From Desulfosarcina ovata subsp. ovata (GTDB lineage: Bacteria > Desulfobacterota > Desulfobacteria > Desulfobacterales > Desulfosarcinaceae): 64,000 nucleotides of DNA. Made by a program: the position numbers and the translations under genes. The stretch covers positions 7,379,501-7,443,500 of the forward strand of contig NZ_AP021879.1 of assembly GCF_009689005.1 (NCBI RefSeq), read 5' to 3'. Below, piece by piece: positions 49,290-58,753 of this stretch. Numbering within the stretch: position 1 is the stretch's first letter; each line of letters starts with the position of its first letter. The notes under the pieces were generated by a model, which saw nothing but the letters and a program-made list of their open reading frames with translations, ran no database searches and was not told where the DNA came from.

Positions 49290-49970
49290 TTAAAACACCT
49301 GGTGACTGCAGCCGGCGATGGATCGAACCAGTTCGTCGGCCAGCAGCGGATCGGGATCAATGTCCTGGATCATTCCGCCTTCTTCAATTTCCTGAATAAA
49401 CACTTCGACGAAGATTGCGTTGAAATTGCCGTGACAGCCTTCCCGGAGCACCGCGTACGCCGCTGCCGCCGGTTGCCCTTTGTGATAGGGGCGGTCGGTG
49501 GTGACGGCATCAAAGCAGTCCGCAATGCTGACGATTTTTGCTCCGGGAGGAATTTCAGCCGAATTCAGACCAAACGGATATCCCTTGCCATCTTCGCGTT
49601 CGTGGTGGAAAAGCACAAAATCCACCACCGGTCCCAGAAAGGCAATGTTTTTAAGCAGTGCCGCCCCGATGAGCGGATGGCACTGCACTTCCTGTTTAAG
49701 CTCATTGGACAGTTGCGTTTCCCGGGTTGCCAAAATGTGATCGCTCATGGCCAACTTGCCCACATCGTGAAAGAGCCCGCCAATGCCGACATTGCGGATC
49801 TCTTCCGCTGAAAAACCCAGCCGCCGGGCCAGTCGCATGGAATACAATGCCACACGGTGGCCGTGGGCCTGTGTATACAAGTCTTTCTTTTCCAGCGCGG
49901 CAGATATTTCACCCAATGTCTGCAGATGCCGCTCACGTGCTTCGTTGGAAACCTGTTCATCACTTCGCAT
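49290..49970 (-). CDS. HD-GYP domain phosphodiesterase
   Basis: 226 residues consisting of little besides an HD-GYP domain: HD in GLFHDVGKLAMSD, further ligands in VLFHHEREDGKGYPFGL (the GYP motif) and SIADCFDAVTTDRPY. Such enzymes hydrolyse cyclic di-GMP or, in some cases, cGAMP. There is no receiver or sensor domain; the N-terminal 20 residues are charged. It is followed by a clear terminator and is transcribed away from coaE's direction only by position, on the same strand with 150 bases between. Confidence 0.92.
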   Translation of the reverse strand: MRSDEQVSNEARERHLQTLGEISAALEKKDLYTQAHGHRVALYSMRLARRLGFSAEEIRNVGIGGLFHDVGKLAMSDHILATRETQLSNELKQEVQCHPLIGAALLKNIAFLGPVVDFVLFHHEREDGKGYPFGLNSAEIPPGAKIVSIADCFDAVTTDRPYHKGQPAAAAYAVLREGCHGNFNAIFVEVFIQEIEEGGMIQDIDPDPLLADELVRSIAGCSHQVF

Positions 49971-50121
49971 GACGATTTACATCTGCCTTTGTCTATCCTG
50001 AGATCATCTGTTTTACAATCAATTCAGGCGGGACTTACTATAAGGCAGGTGACAAAACGTGTCAAACGGAATCGATCCGGTTGGCAGGGCAATCGCATTT
50101 GGATGTATTCTGGTCGGTGGC

Positions 50122-50721
50122 TCAGCCCTTTTTCAGGCGGCTGAGAACAGCCAGTGCCTGCTGGCGGGTTTGTTCCCGGTCCCCACTGTTGTCGATAATA
50201 ACGGTGGCTTGGCTCCGTTTCTCTTCGATGGACATCTGGGAATGAATCCGTGCCAGGGCGGCCTGTTTGTCAATTGCGTCCCGCTGCATGAGCCGTTTCA
50301 ACTGCAACGTTTCCGGAACATAGACCAGGATGACCTCTGCCAGCTTTCTTGGGATACGGGTTTCGAGAAGCAGCGGGATATCGAGAATCACGACGGCGCC
50401 GGGGGTAGTTTCAGCCGTTTGGGCGATGCGCCGTTCCATCCGTTCAAAGACCCGCGGATGGACGATGGCATCCAGGAGGACCTTTTTTTCTGGAGCATTA
50501 AAAATGATGTCGCCCAGTCGCTTGCGATCGATGGCGCCATCAGGCTGCAAAATGATATCGCCGAAGGCATGAATGATTTCCGCGTAGGCGGGGGTTCCCT
50601 GTGTAACCACCTCCCGGGCGATGATGTCGGCATCGATGATGGTTGCTCCAGCCTTCCTGAAGATGTCAGAAACCGTTGATTTCCCGCTGGCGATTCCTCC
50701 GGTGAGACCGGCGATGATCAC
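50122..50721 (-). CDS. coaE: Dephospho-CoA kinase
   Basis: 199 residues from a GTG start at 50721 that follows AAAGGAG by 4 bases. The P-loop is GLTGGIASGKSTV, with the substrate lid IIDADIIAREV and the CoA-binding VILDIPLLLE. It phosphorylates dephospho-CoA in the last step of CoA synthesis. An upstream ATG at 50835 would add an unconserved basic tail and is rejected. Confidence 0.93.
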   Translation of the reverse strand: MIIAGLTGGIASGKSTVSDIFRKAGATIIDADIIAREVVTQGTPAYAEIIHAFGDIILQPDGAIDRKRLGDIIFNAPEKKVLLDAIVHPRVFERMERRIAQTAETTPGAVVILDIPLLLETRIPRKLAEVILVYVPETLQLKRLMQRDAIDKQAALARIHSQMSIEEKRSQATVIIDNSGDREQTRQQALAVLSRLKKG

Positions 50722-50844
50722 GATACTCCTTTCCCGGTGTTTGTCATGTCCACGGCGTGACCGACGGGTGACCGCATCGGACGGATTGAAAAGGTTGCCC
50801 GGACAGCGCTGCAGGCACGGGCCATTGATGGTCATGGGATGACT

Positions 50845-51237
50845 TTATTTGACGGTCACCACGGGGCAGGGGGCTTTGATGATCACAAACTGGGCGTTTG
50901 AACCAAAGAGCAGTTTGCCGACTTGCGAACGGCCTTTGATGCCGATGATAATTTCATCAACCGACTCTTCCTCTGCAAACTGGATCAGGTCCTCGCCCGG
51001 TGTCAAGCCGCGGACGAGCAGTTTGGTTTCACAAGGGATGCTTGCCTCTGCTAACAGATCACCGGCATATTTCAAATTTTCGTTGGCATGCTCCACTTCC
51101 ACGGTATGGGTCACGCTCTCACCGGTTAGCGATGCCAGCACAATGACTTTTGCATCGAAGGCGACTGCGTGTTGTTTGGCCAGGGTCAAGGCATCTTTTG
51201 CCGAATTTGACCCGTCATAGCCGACCAGGATTTTCAT
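50845..51237 (-). CDS. Universal stress protein (UspA family)
   Basis: 130 residues, one Usp domain: MKILVGYDGSNSAKDAL at the start and the ATP-binding G-x2-G-x9-G-S motif in GIKGRSQVGKLLFGSN. These small cytoplasmic proteins bind ATP and accumulate in stress. ATG at 51237 follows AAAGGAG; the upstream open frame is not coding. Confidence 0.94.
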   Translation of the reverse strand: MKILVGYDGSNSAKDALTLAKQHAVAFDAKVIVLASLTGESVTHTVEVEHANENLKYAGDLLAEASIPCETKLLVRGLTPGEDLIQFAEEESVDEIIIGIKGRSQVGKLLFGSNAQFVIIKAPCPVVTVK

Positions 51238-51470
51238 TGAGTACTCCTTTAGTGGTTTCGGCAGGATGGTGCGCTGCCGATTATATGGGCGGCCTTTCTG
51301 CTGCCGTGGTGTCGTTGTACCGGGCGGACAAGAAAGCGGCCTGAATTTTCGAAAACTGTCCAAAACACGTTTGGCGACTTCTGTCAAGAAAACAGTCAAC
51401 CCCATATGCAAATCGCCAATCCACCGGTAGGCAGCGTATTCAGTACCATGGATCAATTTTCGGATAACCC

Positions 51471-52862
51471 CTATCGAATACTTTTCAGGCGTTCTTTGCG
51501 GCTGACGATTTCACTGATTCGAATGCCGTACTTCTCTTTTTCCACGACCACGAATCCTTTGGCAATCAATGTCTCGTTGATCAGAATATCGACGGGTTCC
51601 CCTTCCATCTGTTCAAGTTCGACAACCGATTCCGGACCCAATCGGAGAACATCGTTGATCCGTTTTTTCGTACGCCCCAATTCAACGGTGACCTGAAGGG
51701 GGATGTCCATGACCAGGCCCAGATTTTTAAACGGATCCACCTCGGATGGGGGGGCTGTCAGGTTGGTGGGCGGCTGCGCCGTCATCTCTGCCGACGCGCT
51801 TTCCCCCTCGGTGGATTCCCCCCCCATGGATTCCGCTTTTTGTTCGACGGCGGCCGATTGATCCATCTTGACGCCGGCCTCGACAATAATCACACTGCCT
51901 TTGTGGGAAAAGAGGAATCGGGCCGGCTTGATGACATTGGTGGGGCTGACCCTGAAGTCGCGGCCGTTGGTGATGGACGGGGTTGACAGGACGCACGACA
52001 GGCCTGCATCGACGAAGCTGGATTTCAGATTGCCGCCGATGATATTGCTTATCTCTCTGATGACATCAAAGACTTCCTCTTCACTCTCAATCTCGTCCAC
52101 CTCCATGCCGAGCATGGCGGCGGTCATCGTTTTGGCGAAGTCGTCGTTGACCTGGATGTTGAACAAACCATCCACTTCGCCGGCAAAAGTAACCGACCCG
52201 ACGGTGCGGACCTCCTCGATAAACCCTTCGGGCTCCTTGTCGATGGCCTCGATTTCCATGTCCAGCATGGTGTAGAAAACATCGATAACGGAATTGACAA
52301 TGGAGGTTTTGATATCCACGCCGGCGATCCGTTCCATAATGACTTCGCTGGACAGATCGCTCATGATATCTTCTTTGGCGCCGATCTCCTCCTTGACGCA
52401 TAATTCCACGACCACGTGGTGGTCATCGTGCCGGAAGATAAATTTCACCGGTGGAGCAATATCCACCGGGTCGATCTTGAAATCACTGCCCAAGGTGATC
52501 GAGGGGGTGGAGATGACACAGGCCAGACCGGAATCGACAAATTCGGTTTTCAGGTTGCCGGCCACAATGTTGGATAACTCGCCGATGACATCCTTGACTT
52601 CCTCAATGCTTTCTATTTCATCCATTTCCATGCCCAGCATGGAAGCGGTGATCATTCGGGAAAAAGCCTCGGAGAGCTGGAAGCTCATTACCCCGACAGC
52701 CTCACCGGCAAAATGGATGGCGCCAACCATGCGGCTTTGATCGAGGTCGGCGGGCTGGGCCTCATCAACGGGCTCAAGCGGCATGGCTGCCATGGCATCG
52801 AAGGTTTCCATGATGGTGGCGGTAATGGATTGGCGTATGGCTTCGTCGGTGATTTTTTCCAT
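51471..52862 (-). CDS. CheX-CheX-FliN fusion protein
   Basis: 463 residues. Two CheX-like domains follow one another: the first with MDEIESIEEVKDVIGELSNI (ending AGNLK), the second with VDEIESEEEVFDVIREISNI (ending GGNLK). Each holds the E-x2-N phosphatase signature of the CheC/CheX/FliY family. After a Ser/Thr/Glu-rich linker, the C-terminal 75 residues are a SpoA (FliN/FliM C-ring) domain: LQVTVELGRTKKRINDVLRL. FliY in Firmicutes has a related CheC plus SpoA layout. It could dephosphorylate CheY-P at the flagellar switch. No other flagellar gene is in the window. ATG 52862 is the likely start. Confidence 0.83.
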   Translation of the reverse strand: MEKITDEAIRQSITATIMETFDAMAAMPLEPVDEAQPADLDQSRMVGAIHFAGEAVGVMSFQLSEAFSRMITASMLGMEMDEIESIEEVKDVIGELSNIVAGNLKTEFVDSGLACVISTPSITLGSDFKIDPVDIAPPVKFIFRHDDHHVVVELCVKEEIGAKEDIMSDLSSEVIMERIAGVDIKTSIVNSVIDVFYTMLDMEIEAIDKEPEGFIEEVRTVGSVTFAGEVDGLFNIQVNDDFAKTMTAAMLGMEVDEIESEEEVFDVIREISNIIGGNLKSSFVDAGLSCVLSTPSITNGRDFRVSPTNVIKPARFLFSHKGSVIIVEAGVKMDQSAAVEQKAESMGGESTEGESASAEMTAQPPTNLTAPPSEVDPFKNLGLVMDIPLQVTVELGRTKKRINDVLRLGPESVVELEQMEGEPVDILINETLIAKGFVVVEKEKYGIRISEIVSRKERLKSIR

Positions 52863-52933
52863 CGAAGTTCCGTTATTGCAGCGGTTATGGGTCGCCTCAT
52901 TGTAAAGGCGATTTTCGATTTTTGTCAATCATT

Positions 52934-52968
52934 TGCAATAAAAAGGCCCGGGCAGAAATGCCCGGGCC
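52934..52968 (-). terminator. Rho-independent terminator for fhs
   Basis: On the minus strand GGCCCGGGCA and TGCCCGGGCC form a perfect 10-bp stem with loop TTTC, followed by TTTTTA. Confidence 0.95.
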
Positions 52969-52997
52969 AGGGATGCTGTGACAACACGGAAAGCGGT

Positions 52998-54761
52998 TTA
53001 GAACAGGCCGCTGACCTTTCCGGTGGCCGGATCGACGTCGATGCGGCGGAAAGCCGGGTTGGAGCCGGTGCCCGGCATCAGGCTGATTGTGCCTGCGCAG
53101 GGGCAGAGGAATTTGGCGCCGGAGTAAATGAGCACGTCGCGGATGGGCAGACGCCATCCCTTGGGTACGCCCTTAACGACCGGGTCGTGGGAGAGGGAGA
53201 GGTGGGTCTTGACCATCATGGTGGCGAAGTCGGCGTACTTGGGATCGTTTTCCAGCATTTCGGCCTTTGCGTTGGCTTCCGGAGCCCAGTCCACGCCGTC
53301 AGCGCCGTAAACTTCCGTGGCGATTTTGTTCACACGGTCGCGCAGTTTCATTTCCAGCGGATAGAGGAAATCGAAATCATTGCCCTCTTCGCAGGCGTCG
53401 ATAACGGCATCGGCGAATTCCAATGCGCCTTCGCCACCCTTTTCCCAGTGCTTGGACTCGGCGCAACGGGCACCGGCAGCCTCGGCAGCCTTGCGGACGA
53501 TGGCGCATTCGGCGTCAGTATCGGTGTAGAACCGGTTGATGCAGACCACCGGGTTGATACCGGCTTTGCGGATCACGCCGATCATGTGGACCATGTTCTC
53601 GACACCCTTTTCGACCAGTCCCAGGTTCTCCTTGGTGTAGGCATCGTCCAGGGCCTTGCCGGCGACGACCTTGGGTCCGCCACCGTGCATCTTCAGGGCG
53701 CGGATGGTCGAGGTCAGGACGGAGACGTGGGGTTTGAGGCCGGAGAAGCGGCACTTCACGTTCCAGAATTTTTCGAAGCCGATATCCGCGGCGAATCCGG
53801 ACTCGGTGACGTGATAGTCGAACAGCTTCAGGCCGACGCGGTCGGCGATGATGGAGCTCTGGCCCACGGCGATGTTGGCGAAGGGGCCGGCGTGCACGAA
53901 GCAGGGCTGATATTCGGCGGTGCACATCAGGGTCGGGTTGATGGTGTTGCGCATGAAGGCGGCCATGGCGTTACCGACTTCCAGGTCTCCGCAGGTAACC
54001 GGTTTGCCACTCTTGTCGAAGGCCACGGTGATTTTGTTGATGCGGTCCTTGAGATCGGCCAGGTCGGTGGCCACGGCCAGGATGGCCATCAGCTCGGAAC
54101 CGACGGCGATGCCGAACTTGCTCTGCATGGTGTAGCCGTCGAAACGGCCGCCAAGACCGATGACGATGTTACGCAGGGCCTGGGCGCAGAAGTCGATGAT
54201 CCAGCCCATTTCCACGCGGGTGGGATCGATGTCCAGACGACGCATACCGGTCAGGCGGGCAAGCTGCTCGTCGTTGTAGTTGCGCTCATGCTGCATACGG
54301 GCAGTCATGGCCACCATACCCAGGTTATGGGCGTTCATGATGTCATTAATGTCGCCGGTGAGCCCCAGGGAGAATTCGGTCATGGGGATCAGAAGTGAGT
54401 TGCCGCCGCCAGCTGCCGTTCCCTTGACGTTCATGGTGGGGCCGCCGGAGGGCTGACGCAGGGCGCCGCCGACGTTTTTGCCGCGCATGCCAAGGCCTTC
54501 CATCAGACCAACGGAGGTGGTGCTTTTGCCCTCGCCCAGGGGGGTCGGGGTGATGGCGGTGACTTCGATGTATTTGCCGTCGGGTTTGTCTTTGAGTCGA
54601 TCGATGACCTTCAGAAAATCAATTTTTGCCAGACGACCCATGGGAAGCATCTCTGCTTTGTCGAGTCCCAGCTTCTCCTGCCACTGTTCCGGCGTCGGCA
54701 TGTTCTCTTCGGCTGCTTCGGAAATCTGCCAGTCCGCCATATTTACCGCATCGTAAGCCAT
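52998..54761 (-). CDS. fhs: Formate-tetrahydrofolate ligase
   Basis: 587 residues. It makes 10-formyl-THF from formate, THF and ATP, the entry of the methyl branch of the Wood-Ljungdahl pathway. Visible are the P-loop TPTPLGEGKSTTSVGL, LRQPSGGPTMNVKGTAAGGG, and the FHS-specific GRFDGYTMQSKFGI region. Start ATG 54761 follows AAAGGAGG. It is preceded by a promoter with an overlapping inverted repeat and followed by a perfect terminator, so it is a single-gene transcript. Confidence 0.97.
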   Translation of the reverse strand: MAYDAVNMADWQISEAAEENMPTPEQWQEKLGLDKAEMLPMGRLAKIDFLKVIDRLKDKPDGKYIEVTAITPTPLGEGKSTTSVGLMEGLGMRGKNVGGALRQPSGGPTMNVKGTAAGGGNSLLIPMTEFSLGLTGDINDIMNAHNLGMVAMTARMQHERNYNDEQLARLTGMRRLDIDPTRVEMGWIIDFCAQALRNIVIGLGGRFDGYTMQSKFGIAVGSELMAILAVATDLADLKDRINKITVAFDKSGKPVTCGDLEVGNAMAAFMRNTINPTLMCTAEYQPCFVHAGPFANIAVGQSSIIADRVGLKLFDYHVTESGFAADIGFEKFWNVKCRFSGLKPHVSVLTSTIRALKMHGGGPKVVAGKALDDAYTKENLGLVEKGVENMVHMIGVIRKAGINPVVCINRFYTDTDAECAIVRKAAEAAGARCAESKHWEKGGEGALEFADAVIDACEEGNDFDFLYPLEMKLRDRVNKIATEVYGADGVDWAPEANAKAEMLENDPKYADFATMMVKTHLSLSHDPVVKGVPKGWRLPIRDVLIYSGAKFLCPCAGTISLMPGTGSNPAFRRIDVDPATGKVSGLF

Positions 54762-54878
54762 CTATCCAATCCTCCTTTGTTAATGATTAACGATGGGGGG
54801 CCCTGATTACCCGTTATCAGGTACCGTTGAACTATTGGGTTAAAACGTGTTCGGATTGATGCAAGATTAGACTGATCA

Positions 54879-54940
54879 AAACTTTTCCGTTAAGGTCGGA
54901 AAAACTTGAGTAATCTAACACGCCTTTCCCGTTTTGGCAA
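54879..54940 (-). promoter_or_regulatory. fhs promoter with inverted repeat at the transcript start
   Basis: On the minus strand TTGCCA (54940-54935), 17-base spacer, TAGATT (54917-54912). Just downstream, AGTTTTTCCG and CGGAAAAGTTT face each other (54879-54907), placed where a repressor would block the start. The leader of about 140 bases also has CCTGAT/ATCAGG arms near 54800. Confidence 0.5.
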
Positions 54941-55038
54941 GCCTTATATGGTGGCCTTCAAATGGGAGTTTGAAGCGTCGTAACTATTTAAAAAAACAAT
55001 AGAATAGAATTTTATTGGAGGCTCGCTCGGTCCCCCCT

Positions 55039-55057
55039 GCGCCGGCCGGTCCGGCGC
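55039..55057 (-). repeat. GC-rich hairpin at the end of the ABC exporter operon
   Basis: GCGCCGG and CCGGCGC pair around a 5-base loop, right after the stop of the ABC gene. No T-run follows. It probably marks the 3' end. Confidence 0.5.
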
Positions 55058-55059
55058 CA

Positions 55060-57027
55060 CTATCCATGCAGCTGGTAAAGCCGGTAATAATACCCCTTTT
55101 TGGCTATCAAGGTTTCGTGGTTGCCGATTTCCATGATCGACCCGTTGTTCAGCACCACAATCTGATCGGCGGTGCGGGCCGTGGTCAGACGGTGGGCCAC
55201 GACCACGCAGGTCCGTCCGTGCATCAGGTTGCCGATGGCTTCCTGCAGAACCATTTCGGTCTGGGAATCCACATACGAGGTGGCCTCATCCAGGATGATC
55301 GCCTCCGGGTCCGTGGAAAAGGCCCGTGCCACGGAGATCAGCTGGCGCTCGCCGCTGGAGAGGGATGCCCCTCCCTCGGTGATGGGGGTGTCGAGACCGT
55401 CGGGGAATCGGGAAACCAGCTGGCTGCATCGGGACGCCTCGAGAATCTCCGCCTGGCGACCGGCGGAGATTGCTTTGGCGGCGAAAAAGAGATTGTCCCG
55501 CAGTGAACCGGTGAACAGAAACGGATCCTGCATGACCAGGGCGATCCGTTTTCTTAACTCGGCGGGCGCAATCCGGTTGCAGTCGATGCCGTTGAAACAC
55601 ACCCGGCCATGGGTGGGGTCGTAAAACCGCACCAGCAGATTGACCAGCGAGGTTTTTCCCGATCCGGTGGCCCCGACGATGGCCACGGTCTGTCCGGCCT
55701 CGATACTCAGGTTGATTGATTTGAGCACCATCTCCCCAGGATTGTAGGCCAGGGAGACATCCTCGAAGCGGATGGTTTTGAGCGGGCCGTCAATTGTCTG
55801 CCGCTCGTTTCCCGGTGTGACCGCCGTCGGCCGATCCATGAGCAGGAAGATCCGCTCGGCCGATGCCATGGCATTTTGCAGGATGTTGTACTTTTCCGCC
55901 AGGTCGCGGATGGGGCGGAAGAACATGCGCATGTAGGCGAGAAATGCGGCCAGGATACCGATACTCATGGTCTGGCCGATCACATGGCTGCCGCCCACAT
56001 GCACGACAATGGCAATGGCGGTGACCCCGAGCATTTCGATGACGGGCATGAAAACCGCGAAGATGTTGATCTGGCGCATGCCGGCCCGGTAATTGTCGTG
56101 ATTGAGGCGGGCGAAGGCGCCTGCGTTGTCCTCCTCGTGTCCGAACGTCTGAATGACCTTGATGCCGCTGATGGTTTCCGAAAAACGGGTGTTGATTTCG
56201 GCCACTTTGGTGCGCAGTTCGCGAAAAACGTCGCGCACGCGCTTGGAGAATCCGAATGCGGCCAGCGCCACCAGCGGCAGTACCAGAAACGTCAGCAGGG
56301 CCAGCCGCCAGTCCATGGCCAGCAGCACCACGGCAATGCCCACCAGCAGGAAGATGTCTTTGAAGACCATGGAGATGAAATTGGTGAACAGGTCGTGCAT
56401 GTTGGCGATGTCGTTGGTCACGCGGGTGACCAGACGGGCCACGGGGTTGCTTGTGAAAAAAGAGAGCGGCATGGCCTGGATGTGGCGGTACAGGTTGACC
56501 CGCAGGTCGTGCATGATGCGGTTGCCGGCAATTTCCATGATCAGGTTCTGCACAAACGTGCAGGCGAAGATGGCCACCACCACGGCCATGAAAATGGCGG
56601 TGATGCGGGCGATGCCGGACAGATCGGTGTGGCGCAATTTCTCCAGATCGGACGTCTTCAGACGTCCCAGGGCGTCCATGTCGATGCCGGCGCGCATGCC
56701 ACGGATTTCAAAGTGTTGCCCGTTGCGCGCGACCACGGCGGCGGTCACGGGATCGCTCAGGTCCACCCACAGCCGTTGCCGGCCGTCGCTGTCCGTTCCT
56801 TGCGGGTCGCCGGCGATGCGGGCCTTGGGAACGATATGCCGATCAATGATCTCCTTGGTGATGTAGGGGACCGACAGTTCCAGCAGCGTGATGGTGATTA
56901 CCAGCAGTACGGAGAGGAGCAGTCGGGTCCGGTGGGGGCGGGCATAGGGCAGAATGCGGCGCAGCAGTTTCAGGTCGTAGGGTTTGCCCAGCCGCTGTTC
57001 TTCATCGTAGCCGTAATCAAAGCGCAT
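55060..57027 (-). CDS. ABC exporter half-transporter (active NBD partner of a heterodimer)
   Basis: 655 residues: six membrane helices (about 33-360) then an ABC ATPase. After helix 1 it has an insertion of about 75 residues on the periplasmic side, as in one partner of some heterodimeric exporters. Walker A is GATGSGKTS, Walker B IILDEATSYVD with the catalytic Glu, and the H-loop is VVVAHRLTT; but the signature reads LSSGE instead of LSGGQ. It overlaps the end of its partner at 57017. Substrate (drug, lipid or peptide) cannot be told. Confidence 0.9.
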   Translation of the reverse strand: MRFDYGYDEEQRLGKPYDLKLLRRILPYARPHRTRLLLSVLLVITITLLELSVPYITKEIIDRHIVPKARIAGDPQGTDSDGRQRLWVDLSDPVTAAVVARNGQHFEIRGMRAGIDMDALGRLKTSDLEKLRHTDLSGIARITAIFMAVVVAIFACTFVQNLIMEIAGNRIMHDLRVNLYRHIQAMPLSFFTSNPVARLVTRVTNDIANMHDLFTNFISMVFKDIFLLVGIAVVLLAMDWRLALLTFLVLPLVALAAFGFSKRVRDVFRELRTKVAEINTRFSETISGIKVIQTFGHEEDNAGAFARLNHDNYRAGMRQINIFAVFMPVIEMLGVTAIAIVVHVGGSHVIGQTMSIGILAAFLAYMRMFFRPIRDLAEKYNILQNAMASAERIFLLMDRPTAVTPGNERQTIDGPLKTIRFEDVSLAYNPGEMVLKSINLSIEAGQTVAIVGATGSGKTSLVNLLVRFYDPTHGRVCFNGIDCNRIAPAELRKRIALVMQDPFLFTGSLRDNLFFAAKAISAGRQAEILEASRCSQLVSRFPDGLDTPITEGGASLSSGERQLISVARAFSTDPEAIILDEATSYVDSQTEMVLQEAIGNLMHGRTCVVVAHRLTTARTADQIVVLNNGSIMEIGNHETLIAKKGYYYRLYQLHG

Positions 57028-58753
57028 CTTCCAGCTCCTGAAGTCGATAGGCCCGGGCATAGTAGGCGTCGTCGGCCATCATCTGCGCGTGCGTGCCGGC
57101 GGCGGTGATGCGGCCGTCTTCCATCAGTACGATGCGGTCGGCATGGCGGACGGCGGAGAGCCGGTGGGAGACGATGATCAGGGTCTTCTCCCCGGCCATC
57201 TGATTCAGGGTGTCGACGATGTGTGCGGCCGTGCGCGTGTCCACCTGGCTGACCGGATCGTCCAGAATCAGAATCGGCGTGTCGTTCAGAAAGGCCCGGG
57301 CCAGGGCCACCCGCTGTTTCTGGCCGCCGGAGAGGATGACGCCTTTTTCTCCCACCACTGTATCCAGGCCGTCGGGCATTTCGGCAATAGTGGCGTCCAG
57401 GGCGGCCAGACGCGTTACGCGCGTCAGTTGGGCGTCGGTGACAGCCAAACTGCCGAAAGTGATGTTCTCACGGATGGTGCCGGCAAACAGGAACGGCTCC
57501 TGAGGGGCGACAGAGATCAGCGCCCGCAGATCTTTGATCTTCAAGTCCCGCAGATCCAAGTCGTCGATGCGCACGGCCCCCTGGCTGACATCGTAAAGGC
57601 GCATCAGCAGTTGCAGCAGCGTGGTCTTTCCGGCGCCCGGCGGTCCCACGATACCCAGGGTCTGCCCCTTTTCCAGCCGCAGCCGGATTCCATTGAGAAC
57701 CTTGCCCCTGGCCGGATGGTAGGCAAAACCGACATCGTCGACGGTCAGGTGGCGCGTGAAGGCGTCGACCGGCCGGGCATCCGCGCGTTCGATCAGGTCT
57801 GATGGTGTGCTCAGGATGCCATCCAGCCGGTCCAGCGAGGCTCGGCCCCGTTGAATCAGGTTGGTGACCCAGCCCAGCGCCATCATGGGCCAGGTGAGCA
57901 GGCCCAGGTAGCTGATGAAGGCCACAAAATCGCCGGGTGTGATCCGGCCGAAGATGGTCTGGCGCCCACCCTGGAACAGGACAATGGCCAGGCTCAGGTT
58001 GGTGAGCAGAATCATCAGCGGGAAAAATGCACCGGTAATTTTCACCAGGTCGATGTTTTCCTGCACGTAGGCCTCGGAGATCGCCTCAATGGCCCGGGCT
58101 TCGGTCGCCTGGGCGTTGGTGGCCATCACCACGCGGATACCGGCGAAGCGTTCGCGCACCGCTTCGGTCAGTTCGCTGAAAGCGGCCTGCACCCGTTTAT
58201 AGCGGCGGTGCATATGGCGGCCGAAATAGCGGCTGCCGATGACGATCAGCGGCATGGGAATGAGCACATAGAGGGTCAGTTCCAGATTGATGTAAATCAT
58301 GAAACCGATGGCGGCCGAGCCCAGGAAAATGGCGTCGTTCAGTGCCACCAGGCCCATCCCGGATGCCATGCGCACCTGCTGGATGTCGTTGGTGGCATGG
58401 GCCATCAGGTCGCCGGTGCGGACCCGGTCGAAGTAGGCCGGTGACAGGGTCTGCACGTGCCGGAAGAGCCGGTTGCGCAAGGCCTCTTCGGTCTTCCGCG
58501 CCGTTCCCAGAAGGCAGCGGCGCCAGAAGAAGCGGAAGCAACCGATGCACAGACCCAGTGCCAGGATCATGCCGGCATAACGCAAAAGGCCGGCTGTATC
58601 CACCTGCATCAGGGCCAGATCGTCCACCACGCGCTTGATCACCCGGGGGATGAACAGCTGCAGGAGATCCACCACGATCAGGCAGAGCAGACCGAAAATA
58701 ATGCTGACGCGGTTAGCCATCAGGTACGGCTGGATCAGTCGATATGATTTCAT
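57017..58753 (-). CDS. ABC exporter half-transporter (degenerate-site partner)
   Basis: 578 residues with six membrane helices and one ABC domain. Walker A GPPGAGKTT, canonical signature LSGGQKQRVALARA and H-loop IIVSHRLSA are intact, but Walker B reads LILDDPVSQVD, with Asp replacing the catalytic Glu. Together with the LSSGE signature of the partner this gives one active and one degenerate ATP site, as in TM287/288, BmrCD and TmrAB. Its ATG overlaps the stop of the histidine phosphatase (ATGA), and its own stop overlaps the partner. Confidence 0.92.
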   Translation of the reverse strand: MKSYRLIQPYLMANRVSIIFGLLCLIVVDLLQLFIPRVIKRVVDDLALMQVDTAGLLRYAGMILALGLCIGCFRFFWRRCLLGTARKTEEALRNRLFRHVQTLSPAYFDRVRTGDLMAHATNDIQQVRMASGMGLVALNDAIFLGSAAIGFMIYINLELTLYVLIPMPLIVIGSRYFGRHMHRRYKRVQAAFSELTEAVRERFAGIRVVMATNAQATEARAIEAISEAYVQENIDLVKITGAFFPLMILLTNLSLAIVLFQGGRQTIFGRITPGDFVAFISYLGLLTWPMMALGWVTNLIQRGRASLDRLDGILSTPSDLIERADARPVDAFTRHLTVDDVGFAYHPARGKVLNGIRLRLEKGQTLGIVGPPGAGKTTLLQLLMRLYDVSQGAVRIDDLDLRDLKIKDLRALISVAPQEPFLFAGTIRENITFGSLAVTDAQLTRVTRLAALDATIAEMPDGLDTVVGEKGVILSGGQKQRVALARAFLNDTPILILDDPVSQVDTRTAAHIVDTLNQMAGEKTLIIVSHRLSAVRHADRIVLMEDGRITAAGTHAQMMADDAYYARAYRLQELEDAL

